This document shows positions 1 through 7,108 of a DNA stretch of 8,360 nucleotides, in pieces; the first letter of the stretch is position 1; each line of letters starts with the position of its first letter. The stretch is from the NCBI GenBank assembly GCA_030609245.1, contig JAUWCP010000098.1, positions 1 to 8,360 on the forward strand, given 5' to 3'. The stretch is from Hyphomicrobium sp. Its GTDB lineage: Bacteria; Pseudomonadota; Alphaproteobacteria; Rhizobiales; Hyphomicrobiaceae. Position numbers and translations under genes: made by a program. The notes under the pieces were generated by a model. It was not told where the DNA came from. It saw only the letters and a program-made list of their open reading frames with translations, and ran no database searches.

Positions 1-1375
1 ATGGGAACTCTTGAAGGAAAAAGGCAGGCCGAACCATCGCACGTACTACAGCAAGGTTGCCAAAGCGGAGCGGTTATCGGACCACGCTGTGCGCTTCACG
101 TTTGTTGCTGACGGCGATCGGGAAATTCCACTGATCCTCGGCCTGATGCCGGTTCTGCCGCGCCACGTTATCGATCCGGAGACGTTTGAGGCGACGAGCC
201 TGGAGGCGCCTGTGGGGTCGGGCCCCTATCGCGTCGCCAAAGTCGACCCTGGACGCTCCATCACGTACAGACGCAATCCCGATTATTGGGGCAAGGATCT
301 CCCCGTCAATCGCGGCCGCTTCAATTTCGATGAGATCCGTTTCGACTACTTCCGAGAAAGCTCGGTGATGTTTGAGGCCTTCAAAACCGGTCAGCTCAAC
401 TTCTGGCCTGAGAACGATCCGCGCAGCTGGGCCAACGGCTACGACTTCCAGGCTGTTAAGGACGGGCGCGTCGTGAAGCGGACGTTCGATATCGGCCTTC
501 CCGCCGGCATGACGGCTTTGGTATTCAACTCACGCCGCGATGTGTTCGCCGACCCGCGCGTGCGCCAGGCACTCATTCTCTTGTTCGACTTCGAGTGGAC
601 CAACCGCACACATTACGCAGGACTGTTCAGGCGCACGCAGAGTTACTTTGAGCGCTCAATCCTTTCCTCAGCCGGGCGCGCGGCGAACGTGCGCGAGCGC
701 GACCTGCTTTCACCCTACGCCGATTTCGTGAAGCCAGAGATTATGGAGGGAACTTACCAGTTCCCGCAGAGCAGCGGCAGCGGACGCAACCGCAAGAACC
801 AAAGCGCAGCCTTCAAACTTCTTAAGGAAGCCGGCTACGAGCTAAGAGCCGGCAAACTGATCAACAAGAAGACCGGACGCCAGCTCGAATTTGAGATCCT
901 TGCTGGCTCAACAGCGCAAGAGGGCCTCTTGCTCAGCTTTGCACGCGACGTGGAGCGGCTGGGCATCAAAGTCAACTTTCGCGTGGTCGACAGCGCGCAA
1001 TATCAGTCGCGGCTCACGAACTACGACTACGACATGATCCAGCGCACTTGGTCGTCCTCTCTCTCACCGGGCAACGAGCAATTGTTCCGCTGGTCGTCGA
1101 AAGCTGCAAAAACGCCTGGAACCTATAACTTTGCTGGCGTGGAGAACCCCGCCGCCGACGCCCTGATCCAGGCCTTGCTCGAAGCAAAGAGCGAAGAGGA
1201 ATTCGTCTCCGCCGTACGCGCGCTTGATCGCGTGCTCTTGTCAGGTGACTATGTGATACCCTTATTCCACGTGCCTAAGCAGTGGCTCGCCTACTGGACG
1301 CACCTTAGGCATCCGGAAAAGACGCCACTCTTCGGCTACAACCTCGACAGTTGGTGGTCCACGGGGACCCGATGA
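1..1375 (+). CDS. YejA-like extracellular solute-binding protein of a peptide ABC transporter (5'-truncated)
   Basis: This is a periplasmic binding protein of the SBP_bac_5 (DppA/OppA) family, closest by eye to the YejA branch that feeds oligopeptides or microcin C-like compounds to a YejBEF permease. The frame is open from base 2 to the TGA at 1373-1375, giving about 457 residues. YejA proteins are usually about 600, so roughly 150 N-terminal residues with the signal peptide lie outside the window. The TTG at 11 is internal, since the reading continues upstream as W-E-L-L-K-E-K-G. Recognisable blocks are NFWPENDPRSWANGYDF (from about base 400), AVKDGRVVKR, the FNSRR..FADPRVRQAL segment typical of the family, DFEWTN, RTQSYFERS, and a C-terminal WSSSLSPGNEQLFRWSS. 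The CoA ligase starts 19 bp downstream on the same strand. No yejB-like permease follows, so transport partners must be upstream or unlinked. The ligand is not deducible, but the family call is secure. Confidence 0.9.
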   Translation, partial: WELLKEKGRPNHRTYYSKVAKAERLSDHAVRFTFVADGDREIPLILGLMPVLPRHVIDPETFEATSLEAPVGSGPYRVAKVDPGRSITYRRNPDYWGKDLPVNRGRFNFDEIRFDYFRESSVMFEAFKTGQLNFWPENDPRSWANGYDFQAVKDGRVVKRTFDIGLPAGMTALVFNSRRDVFADPRVRQALILLFDFEWTNRTHYAGLFRRTQSYFERSILSSAGRAANVRERDLLSPYADFVKPEIMEGTYQFPQSSGSGRNRKNQSAAFKLLKEAGYELRAGKLINKKTGRQLEFEILAGSTAQEGLLLSFARDVERLGIKVNFRVVDSAQYQSRLTNYDYDMIQRTWSSSLSPGNEQLFRWSSKAAKTPGTYNFAGVENPAADALIQALLEAKSEEEFVSAVRALDRVLLSGDYVIPLFHVPKQWLAYWTHLRHPEKTPLFGYNLDSWWSTGTR

Positions 1376-1394
1376 CACCCCCTCTTTTGAACGC

Positions 1395-2957
1395 ATGATA
1401 TCCAGCATCGCGCAAGAAACGCCGCCGCGCCGTTTCAATATGGCGGCCTACTGCATTGCGCCGGCAGCGGCGACCCGACCAAACGCGCAAGCTCTTGTGG
1501 TGGTGCATGACCCCGCGGCCACCGCGCCGGCCGAGGTCTGGACATTCGCGCAGCTCGAAGAAGCAGTCTTGTGTATCGCTTCCGGCCTTAAAGCCGCGGG
1601 TCTTGCTCCCGGCGCGCGCATCCTCATTCGCCTGGAGAATACGAGCACCTACGCGCTTGTCTTCTTCGGCGCGATTGCAGGCGGATTCGTACCGGTGCCG
1701 ACATCGCCCCAGCTTACCGAACCCGAGGTGCGCTTTGTGCTGGACACCGCAGGCGTGGAGGCCATTGCTGTTGGGGAGAGTCTCGGCCTCAAAACGTTGC
1801 CCGGCGGCGTGCGCGCGTTTGCAGACGACGAGATTGCCGGCATGATCGCGCGAGGTACGCGCGCACCGTGGGCGGACACGGCCGCCGACGATGCAGCCTT
1901 TCTGGTCTATACTTCGGGAACGACGGCACGCCCCAAGGGCGTTCTGCATGCCCAACGCTCCGCCTTTGGCCGGCGGCCCATGTATCAGGGCTGGTACGGG
2001 ATCGGCCCCAACGATCGCATGTTGAGCGCCGGCGCCTTCAACTGGACCTACACGCTGGGAACCGGGCTCACGGACCCTTGGGCCAACGGGGCAACCGCCA
2101 TCATCTATACGGGCGAGAAGGACCCCGCGCTGTGGCCCCGGATCATCGCGCAAAACGATGCCACGATATTCGGCGCCACGCCCGGCCTTTACCGCCAGAT
2201 TCTCAAGTACGCGCAGCCGGCGCGTGCCGACTTCGGCCGCTTGCGGCACGGGCTTGTCGCCGGAGAGACGTCACCGCCCGGATTGTTTGAGGAATGGACG
2301 GCTGAGACGGGAACCGAACTCTATGAAGCGCTCGGCATGAGTGAAATCTCCACCTACGTGTCCTCTTCGCCGAGCGTACCACGCAAGGCAGGCACCGTCG
2401 GCAAACCGCAACCGGGTCGCCGCATCGCCATCCTGCCACTCGAAGGGGGAACTGAACCGCTGGGACTTGGCAAAGAAGGACTCCTGGCCGTGCATCGTTC
2501 CGATCCCGGTCTCATGCTCGGCTACTGGAATCGCCCTCAAGAAGAAGCCCAAGTATATCGCGATGAATGGTTCATCGGCGGTGACCTCGCAGCGATCGAC
2601 GAGGACGGCTATGTGATCCACTGTGGCCGCACCAACGACCTAATGAATGCGCTCGGCTATCGCGTCTCGCCAAAGGAAGTGGAGGCTGTATTGGGCGAGC
2701 ATCCCCACGTTGGCGAGGTTGCTTGCGCAGAGGTTCCCGTGCGCGACGACGTCAGTGTGATTGCTGCGTTCATCGTTCCGGCGGAGGGAGTGAAGCCGGA
2801 TACCGCCCACATCCAGCGCTTCGCTGCCGAAAGGCTGGCACCCTATAAGCGCCCGCGCGAAATTGTTCTGGTGGATACGCTGCCGCGCACGCCAAACGGA
2901 AAGCTGATGCGCTCTGCGCTGACGCTCCCAAGTGGACCGCAGACCGCGAAGACCTAG
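1395..2957 (+). CDS. AMP-dependent acyl/aryl-CoA ligase (ANL superfamily, benzoate- or aminobenzoate-CoA ligase-like)
   Basis: This 520-residue cytoplasmic enzyme should activate a carboxylic acid with ATP to an acyl-adenylate and transfer it to coenzyme A. The adenylation core motifs appear in order: the P-loop YTSGTTARPKG at residues 172-182, GATPGLYRQIL near 260, YEALGMSE at 310-317, GGD at 395-397 (TGD in most relatives), the hinge GRTNDLMNALGYRVSPKEVE at 411-430, and PRTPNGKLMR at 497-506, whose Lys503 is the expected catalytic lysine. The length is normal. The FNMAAYC stretch at residues 14-20 resembles the N-terminus of benzoate-CoA ligase-type enzymes, so the ATG at 1395 is preferred over the one at 1440, although no clear Shine-Dalgarno sequence precedes it. 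The stop codon TAG (2955-2957) is the first three bases of a palindromic repeat. The gene probably shares a transcript with the upstream binding protein. Substrate could be benzoate, an aminobenzoate or a medium-chain acid; the sequence alone does not decide. Confidence 0.9.
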   Translation: MISSIAQETPPRRFNMAAYCIAPAAATRPNAQALVVVHDPAATAPAEVWTFAQLEEAVLCIASGLKAAGLAPGARILIRLENTSTYALVFFGAIAGGFVPVPTSPQLTEPEVRFVLDTAGVEAIAVGESLGLKTLPGGVRAFADDEIAGMIARGTRAPWADTAADDAAFLVYTSGTTARPKGVLHAQRSAFGRRPMYQGWYGIGPNDRMLSAGAFNWTYTLGTGLTDPWANGATAIIYTGEKDPALWPRIIAQNDATIFGATPGLYRQILKYAQPARADFGRLRHGLVAGETSPPGLFEEWTAETGTELYEALGMSEISTYVSSSPSVPRKAGTVGKPQPGRRIAILPLEGGTEPLGLGKEGLLAVHRSDPGLMLGYWNRPQEEAQVYRDEWFIGGDLAAIDEDGYVIHCGRTNDLMNALGYRVSPKEVEAVLGEHPHVGEVACAEVPVRDDVSVIAAFIVPAEGVKPDTAHIQRFAAERLAPYKRPREIVLVDTLPRTPNGKLMRSALTLPSGPQTAKT

Positions 2958-3029
2958 AGCAAGATCGTTCTTGATGGAATCGCTCACCAAGGCCAGAAGG
3001 TTCCGGGCAAGAACGTGAATCTTGCTCTA
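2955..3029. repeat. Bulged palindrome 1 of a mirrored intergenic pair
   Basis: The arm at 2955-2973 pairs with 3008-3029. TAGAGCAAGAT (2955-2965) is the exact reverse complement of 3019-3029, and CGTTCTTG (2966-2973) is the exact reverse complement of 3008-3015. Three unpaired bases (3016-3018, TCA on the opposite strand) form a bulge in the right arm. Inside the loop, GGAATC (2976-2981) can pair with GGTTCC (2999-3004), allowing one G-T pair. The left end overlaps the TAG stop codon of the CoA ligase. No T-run follows on the plus strand, so a classical intrinsic terminator is not supported here. Its shape recalls REP/BIME-type palindromic repeats; copy number elsewhere in the genome cannot be seen. 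Confidence 0.85.
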
Positions 3030-3033
3030 AATC

Positions 3034-3104
3034 AAAAGTGTAGAGACTGATTCACGTTTCACTTGGACGCAATTTGCGCCACCAAGTGAAACGATCAGGC
3101 TCTA
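3034..3104 (-). terminator. Possible transcription terminator for the sdhE-mfd transcript
   Basis: Read on the minus strand, palindrome 2 begins 5 bp after the mfd TGA and is followed by CACTTTTGATTT, a short T-rich stretch. A strong hairpin with a weak T tract in a convergent gene pair is compatible with an intrinsic terminator. The tract is only four uninterrupted T residues, so this is a moderate inference. Confidence 0.4.
3041..3104. repeat. Bulged palindrome 2, mirror-image relative of palindrome 1
   Basis: TAGAGACTGAT (3041-3051) pairs with 3094-3104 with one mismatch (3046 against 3099). CGTTTCACTTGG (3055-3066) pairs exactly with 3082-3093, and TCA at 3052-3054 is a three-base bulge, this time in the left arm. 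The apical part holds a further small inverted repeat, CGCAA (3068-3072) with TTGCG (3074-3078). The terminal TAGAG, the GAT before the bulge, the TCA bulge and the CGTT after it are the same as in palindrome 1, so the two are related. The right end lies 5 bp from the mfd stop codon. Confidence 0.85.
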
Positions 3105-3109
3105 GCGCC

Positions 3110-6100
3110 TCACGCCGCCTTGCGCGCTTCAGCAGCAATTCCGGCAAGCTTGGTGATGAGCGCGCGTACGCCTTTGAGCCGCTCTTCTGGCAAATCCCAT
3201 TCGCCCTTGAAGACCACTCTTTGATCGGGCTGCACCTTGACGCGCCCACGCGAAGACTGAACCAGCGCCACGAGGCTTTCTGGGTTGGCGAACTCGTTCT
3301 TATGGAAACCGATGACGGCGCCCTTCGGTCCTGCATCCACTTGCGCGATACCGGCTTGGCGGCACAGCCCCTTGATCTCCATAATGTCGAGCAAATGTCC
3401 GACCTCCTCGGGCAGCTCTCCGAAGCGATCGACCAGCTCGGCGGCGAAAGCATCGAGGTCAGCGCGCGTCTCAAGAGACGACAGGCGCCGGTAAAGACCA
3501 AGCCTCAGTTGTAGGTCCGCTACATAGGTCTCTGGGATGAGAACCGCCGTCCCTAGGGAAATGGTCGGGCTCCATTTCTCGGCATCGGCGTCTGCCTCGC
3601 CGCCCTTCATGGAAGCGACGGCCTCTTCCAGCATCGACTGGTAAAGCTCAAAGCCGACCTCTCGAATGTGGCCTGACTGCTCCTCGCCCAGAAGATTTCC
3701 GGCACCGCGGATATCGAGATCGTGCGACGCAAGCGAGAACCCGGCGCCGAGCGTATCGAGTGACTGTAGCACTTTGAGGCGCTTTTCCGCAGCTTCAGTT
3801 AAGCGCTGTCCGACCGGGATCGTGAAATAGGCGTAGGCCCGTGTCTTGGACCGGCCGACACGGCCTCGTAACTGATAAAGCTGGGCCAAGCCGAACACAT
3901 CGGCGCGATGCACAATCAAGGTGTTGGCGTTAGGCAGATCCAGTCCCGACTCCACGATCGCCGTCGACAGAAGAATGTCATAGCGCCCGTCGTAAAAGGC
4001 GGTCATGACGTCCTCAAGCTCGCCAGCCGGCATCTGGCCCGTAGCACGCGCGAAGGTGAGCTCGGGCACTGCCTCGCGCAGAAATTCGGCGACCTCGTCA
4101 AGGTCGGAGATACGTGGTGCCACGTAGAACGATTGGCCGCCGCGATAGCGCTCACGGCGCAGCGCGTCGCGCACGATCACCGGATCAAAGGGGGAGATAT
4201 AGGTTCTGACCGCTAGCCGGTCGAGCGGCGGCGTGGTGATCAGCGACAGCTCTCGCACGCCCGACAAGGCAAGCTGCAGCGTACGCGGGATGGGCGTCGC
4301 CGATAGCGTGAGGACGTGCACGTCTTCTCTCAGGCGCTTGATGCGCTCCTTGTGGGTAACGCCAAAATGCTGCTCCTCGTCAATGATCAGCAACCCAAGC
4401 CGCCCAAAATTCACTGTCTTAGCGAGCAGCGCATGCGTGCCGATGACGATATCGATCGCGCCGCTTTTGAGATCCTCCTTTACCTGCGCCAGTGCCTTAG
4501 CTGCGACCAGGCGCGAGGCTTGCGCGATCTTGATGGGCAAGCCCTGGAAGCGCTCGGTAAACGTCTTGAAGTGCTGGCGGGCAAGCAGCGTAGTCGGCAC
4601 CACGACGGCGACCTGGAATCCATTCATCGCCGCGACAAGTGCGGCGCGCAAAGCGACCTCCGTCTTGCCGAAGCCGACGTCGCCGCATATCAGACGATCC
4701 ATGGGGCGACCTGAGTTGAGGTCGCCCAACACCGCCTCGATGGACGTGTCCTGGTCCTCTGTCTCCTCGTAGGGAAAGCGCGCCACGAACTCGTCGTAAG
4801 CACCTTCCGGCGCGCTCATTGCCGGCGCTTCCTTGAGCTGGCGCAACGCTGCAATCTTGATCAGCTCAGAGGCAATCTCACGCAGGCGTTTCTTCAGGCG
4901 CGACTTGCGCGATTGCCAGGCGACGCCGCCCAGCCGGTCGAGTTGCGCATCCGTCTCGTCCGCTCCAAAGCGCGAGAGAAGCTCGATGTTCTCAACGGGA
5001 AGAAACAGCTTGTCGCCGCCAGCGTAGTGCAGCTCGAGACAATCGTGCGCAGCATCAAGCACGGTGATGGTCTTGAGTCCGGAGAAGCGCCCAATGCCGT
5101 GGTCGGCGTGCACGACGAGATCGCCAATAGACAGGCTTGTTGCCTCGGTAAGCACATCGACGGCGCTGCGCGCTTTGCGCCGGGGCCGCACGAGGCGGTC
5201 ACCCAGAATATCCTGTTCGCCAATGATGGCGAACTCTGGCGTTTCAAAACCCTGCTCTAGTCCGAGAACGGCAAGCGCCGTCGTCGCACTGGGTAGCGCC
5301 AGCGCCTCGGCGTAGTTCTCCACTTTGTTCGCATTACCGAGCCCATGGTCGGCCAGAAGCAAAGCTAGCCGTTCGCGCGCGCCAGCGGTCCAGGCGGCAA
5401 TGATGACGCGCTTGTTGTCACGCTGGATCCTGCGCACATGGCCGGTGACGGCATCGAATACGTTGACATCGCCCTGCTGGCGTTCGGCTGCAAAGGTGCG
5501 CCCGCCCCGGCCATGCCAAGAGCGCACGTTGGGCGCCTCAGCCTCCTCGAACGGCGTCAGACGATAGACGGAACGGTCCTTAAGCACTGCGGCCCAGGAA
5601 GGCCTATCAAGAAACATGCGCTCAGGCGGTATAGGTTTGTAGGGCGGTGCGCCGAACGTATGCTCTTCAAGCGACTCCAGCCGGGCATCGTAGTGCTCGG
5701 CAATTTGTTCAAATCGGCCCTGCACCGCCTCATTGGCCAGATAATCGAAGCTCACGCCGACATCAGGGAGATAATCGAACAGTGTCTCCAGGTGATCGTG
5801 AAATAGCGGCAGCCAGTGCTCTTGACCGGGATAGCGCTGACCGGCGCTGACGGCCTCATAAAGCGGGTCGTCACCCGTAGCGCCACCGAACAGCTCGACA
5901 TAGCGGCTGCGAAAAAGCTTCTCCGCCTCCTCGCCGAACGCAACCTCGCTGACGGGGATCAGTGCGAGCTTCCGCACCGCCTTGGTCGTTCGCTGACTTT
6001 GCACCTCGAAGGCCTTGATCGACTCCAACGTATCGCCGAAAAAGTCGAGGCGTACGGGGCTTGAGCGCCCTGGCGGAAAAAGGTCGACGATGCCGCCTCG

Positions 6101-6610
6101 CACTGCGTACTCACCCGGCTCCATGACCGTGCCGATACGCACATAGCCCATGAGCGCCAACCGCTGTATGAGGCGCGCCATGTCAATGCGCTGGCCGGGC
6201 GCGACTTGCTTGAGCGCTCGCTTGAGGAATGCGCGCGCGGGCACACGCTGTAGAATCGCATTGACTGTGGTGAGGACCACCGTGGGGTGCTTGCGCGAAC
6301 TGAGGCTCAGTTTCGCAAGGGCGGTGATGCGCTTGGCTACGATCTCTGCGTTGGGCCCGATGCGATCGTAAGGAACCGTATCCCACGCCGGGAACGGAAC
6401 GACGCGCACATCCGGGGAAAAGAACGACAGCGCCTGCTCAAGCGCATCAAGGCGGCGGTCATCGCGCGCAACATGAAGCAGCGTGCCCGGCGCGCTGGTG
6501 CTTGCGGCATCGTTCACCAGATGGGCGAGCACAAGTGCGTCAAGCCCCTCCGGTACACCAGCAATGATGTGATCGGTGGAAACGGCGCTGTCTTTCTCAG
6601 CCGCGCTCAT
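3110..6610 (-). CDS. mfd: Transcription-repair coupling factor Mfd
   Basis: Mfd is an ATP-driven DNA translocase that binds RNA polymerase stalled at a lesion, displaces it and recruits UvrA for nucleotide excision repair. The 1166-residue length is normal for the family. The N-terminal UvrB-like region spans about residues 15-350 and includes EPGEYAVRGGIVDLFPP (164-180). The RNA-polymerase-interacting (CarD-like) domain lies at about 495-548, with GDLVVHADHGIGRF. The helicase core has Walker A GDVGFGKT (643-650), IGTHALL (723-729), the Walker B box DEEQ (744-747), SATPIPRTL (770-778), and motif VI QLRGRVGR (913-920). The C-terminal TRCF regulatory domain covers about 1015-1115. All key residues look intact. 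The ATG at 6608-6610 overlaps the sdhE stop codon as ATGA and has a good ribosome site upstream, implying translational coupling. The gene converges on the CoA ligase, from which the paired palindromes separate it. Confidence 0.98.
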   Translation of the reverse strand: MSAAEKDSAVSTDHIIAGVPEGLDALVLAHLVNDAASTSAPGTLLHVARDDRRLDALEQALSFFSPDVRVVPFPAWDTVPYDRIGPNAEIVAKRITALAKLSLSSRKHPTVVLTTVNAILQRVPARAFLKRALKQVAPGQRIDMARLIQRLALMGYVRIGTVMEPGEYAVRGGIVDLFPPGRSSPVRLDFFGDTLESIKAFEVQSQRTTKAVRKLALIPVSEVAFGEEAEKLFRSRYVELFGGATGDDPLYEAVSAGQRYPGQEHWLPLFHDHLETLFDYLPDVGVSFDYLANEAVQGRFEQIAEHYDARLESLEEHTFGAPPYKPIPPERMFLDRPSWAAVLKDRSVYRLTPFEEAEAPNVRSWHGRGGRTFAAERQQGDVNVFDAVTGHVRRIQRDNKRVIIAAWTAGARERLALLLADHGLGNANKVENYAEALALPSATTALAVLGLEQGFETPEFAIIGEQDILGDRLVRPRRKARSAVDVLTEATSLSIGDLVVHADHGIGRFSGLKTITVLDAAHDCLELHYAGGDKLFLPVENIELLSRFGADETDAQLDRLGGVAWQSRKSRLKKRLREIASELIKIAALRQLKEAPAMSAPEGAYDEFVARFPYEETEDQDTSIEAVLGDLNSGRPMDRLICGDVGFGKTEVALRAALVAAMNGFQVAVVVPTTLLARQHFKTFTERFQGLPIKIAQASRLVAAKALAQVKEDLKSGAIDIVIGTHALLAKTVNFGRLGLLIIDEEQHFGVTHKERIKRLREDVHVLTLSATPIPRTLQLALSGVRELSLITTPPLDRLAVRTYISPFDPVIVRDALRRERYRGGQSFYVAPRISDLDEVAEFLREAVPELTFARATGQMPAGELEDVMTAFYDGRYDILLSTAIVESGLDLPNANTLIVHRADVFGLAQLYQLRGRVGRSKTRAYAYFTIPVGQRLTEAAEKRLKVLQSLDTLGAGFSLASHDLDIRGAGNLLGEEQSGHIREVGFELYQSMLEEAVASMKGGEADADAEKWSPTISLGTAVLIPETYVADLQLRLGLYRRLSSLETRADLDAFAAELVDRFGELPEEVGHLLDIMEIKGLCRQAGIAQVDAGPKGAVIGFHKNEFANPESLVALVQSSRGRVKVQPDQRVVFKGEWDLPEERLKGVRALITKLAGIAAEARKAA

Positions 6611-6903
6611 TCACTTTCTTCCGTCATGCCGGTAGGCGATTGTCCCAATCCATGAAACGCGCGCATCGCGGCGATCAGCTGCGCAAATTCAGGCTCCGAT
6701 GGCGTCTCATCCTGCGAAAACCACTGCGTGAGCACTGGATCGGGCAGGGCAATAAACCGCTCAAAGCCCGTCATTTTCTCCGCGCCGATGCCATCCAGGA
6801 CCGCATCCGCAAAACGCCCAAGGATCAAGTCCATCTCCTTGGTGCCGCGATGCGACGCACGATAGGCCGCCCGGCGGCGGCGCATTTCCAATTCATCATT
6901 CAT
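6607..6903 (-). CDS. sdhE: SdhE-family FAD assembly factor (succinate dehydrogenase assembly factor 2 family)
   Basis: This 98-residue cytoplasmic protein belongs to the SdhE/YgfY/SDHAF2 family, whose members promote covalent attachment of FAD to the flavoprotein subunit of succinate dehydrogenase. The diagnostic RGxxE motif appears as RGTKEMD at about residues 17-23, followed by LILGRFAD, and the C-terminal half has the usual FE.F...PDP....W pattern. The frame stays open upstream to a TTG at 7017, but the extra 38 residues are arginine- and proline-rich and unlike the family, so the ATG at 6903 is preferred. The ATG at 6885 (MRRRRAAYR) is a possible alternative. No strong ribosome site precedes either. 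The TGA (6609-6607) overlaps the mfd ATG. Both genes are probably transcribed from the divergent region shared with recG. Confidence 0.88.
   Translation of the reverse strand: MNDELEMRRRRAAYRASHRGTKEMDLILGRFADAVLDGIGAEKMTGFERFIALPDPVLTQWFSQDETPSEPEFAQLIAAMRAFHGLGQSPTGMTEESE
6618..6622 (-). promoter_or_regulatory. Ribosome binding site for mfd inside the end of sdhE
   Basis: On the minus strand GGAAG lies seven bases before the mfd ATG, within the last codons of sdhE. It supports the ATG at 6610 as the true start and a translationally coupled sdhE-mfd pair. Confidence 0.6.
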
Positions 6904-6916
6904 CGCCCGAACGCAC

Positions 6917-6926
6917 TCTCTTGGAT
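6917..6926 (+). repeat. 10-bp direct repeat TCTCTTGGAT, copy 1 (sdhE side)
   Basis: The sequence is identical to 7087-7096. It lies 13 bases upstream of the sdhE ATG, in the opposite orientation to that gene. Its purine-rich complement is AAGAGA, which could instead be a distant ribosome site. Confidence 0.5.
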
Positions 6927-6989
6927 AACCCGGGCCAAAGGCTTGACGCCATGGGATGCGCCCGCCACCCTCGCGCCGGATTGGCCGTT

Positions 6990-7017
6990 GATATAGCGCT
7001 CGTGCCGGCCTGCGCAA
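6990..7017 (-). promoter_or_regulatory. Tentative promoter for sdhE-mfd
   Basis: On the minus strand, TTGCGC (7017-7012) and TATATC (6995-6990) are separated by 16 bases and resemble a sigma-70 type -35/-10 pair (3 of 6 and 4 of 6 consensus matches). The position, about 90 bases before the sdhE ATG, is plausible. The match is weak and may be fortuitous. Confidence 0.22.
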
Positions 7018-7086
7018 AGAGACGATCGTGCCACGCGTAACTATGCCCCGATCGACGCGATGCTAAAAGCGCACGGCCGCTACTGA

Positions 7087-7096
7087 TCTCTTGGAT
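7087..7096 (+). repeat. 10-bp direct repeat TCTCTTGGAT, copy 2 (recG side)
   Basis: The sequence is identical to 6917-6926. It lies 12 bases upstream of the recG ATG and is read in the same direction as recG. The overlapping bases 7094-7098 are GATTC, a GANTC site of the type methylated by CcrM in alphaproteobacteria. Confidence 0.5.
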
Positions 7097-7108
7097 TCTG
7101 TTGAGCCC

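Larger units (their letters stand above)
6904..7108. promoter_or_regulatory. Divergent intergenic region between sdhE-mfd and recG
   Basis: These 205 bases separate two divergently read genes and should contain promoters for both. No tRNA, ncRNA or further gene is evident. I see no alphaproteobacterial LexA box of the GTTC-N7-GTTC type. An exact 10-bp direct repeat lies near each end. I could not identify a convincing plus-strand promoter for recG. Confidence 0.6.

Noticed and set aside
1305..2249. A 314-residue open frame on the minus strand opposite the CoA ligase
   Set aside because: It lies antisense to a gene with clear ANL motifs, its translation is rich in Arg, Gly, Cys and His without recognisable motifs, and such long antisense frames are common in GC-rich DNA.
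2955..3029. Palindrome 1 as an intrinsic terminator for the CoA ligase
   Set aside because: The hairpin is long with a 34-base loop and is followed by AAATCAAAAG on the plus strand, with no T-run.
3074..3514. A 146-residue plus-strand frame opposite the mfd 3' end
   Set aside because: It is antisense to the Mfd C-terminal domain and shows no family pattern of its own; its first codons sit inside the palindromic repeat.
6904..7017. N-terminal extension of SdhE from a TTG at 7017
   Set aside because: The 38 extra residues are low-quality Arg/Pro/Gly sequence unlike SdhE proteins, and the ATG at 6903 gives the expected length.
6904..7108. An SOS (LexA) operator controlling recG or sdhE-mfd
   Set aside because: No GTTC-N7-GTTC type site could be found on either strand in the intergenic region.
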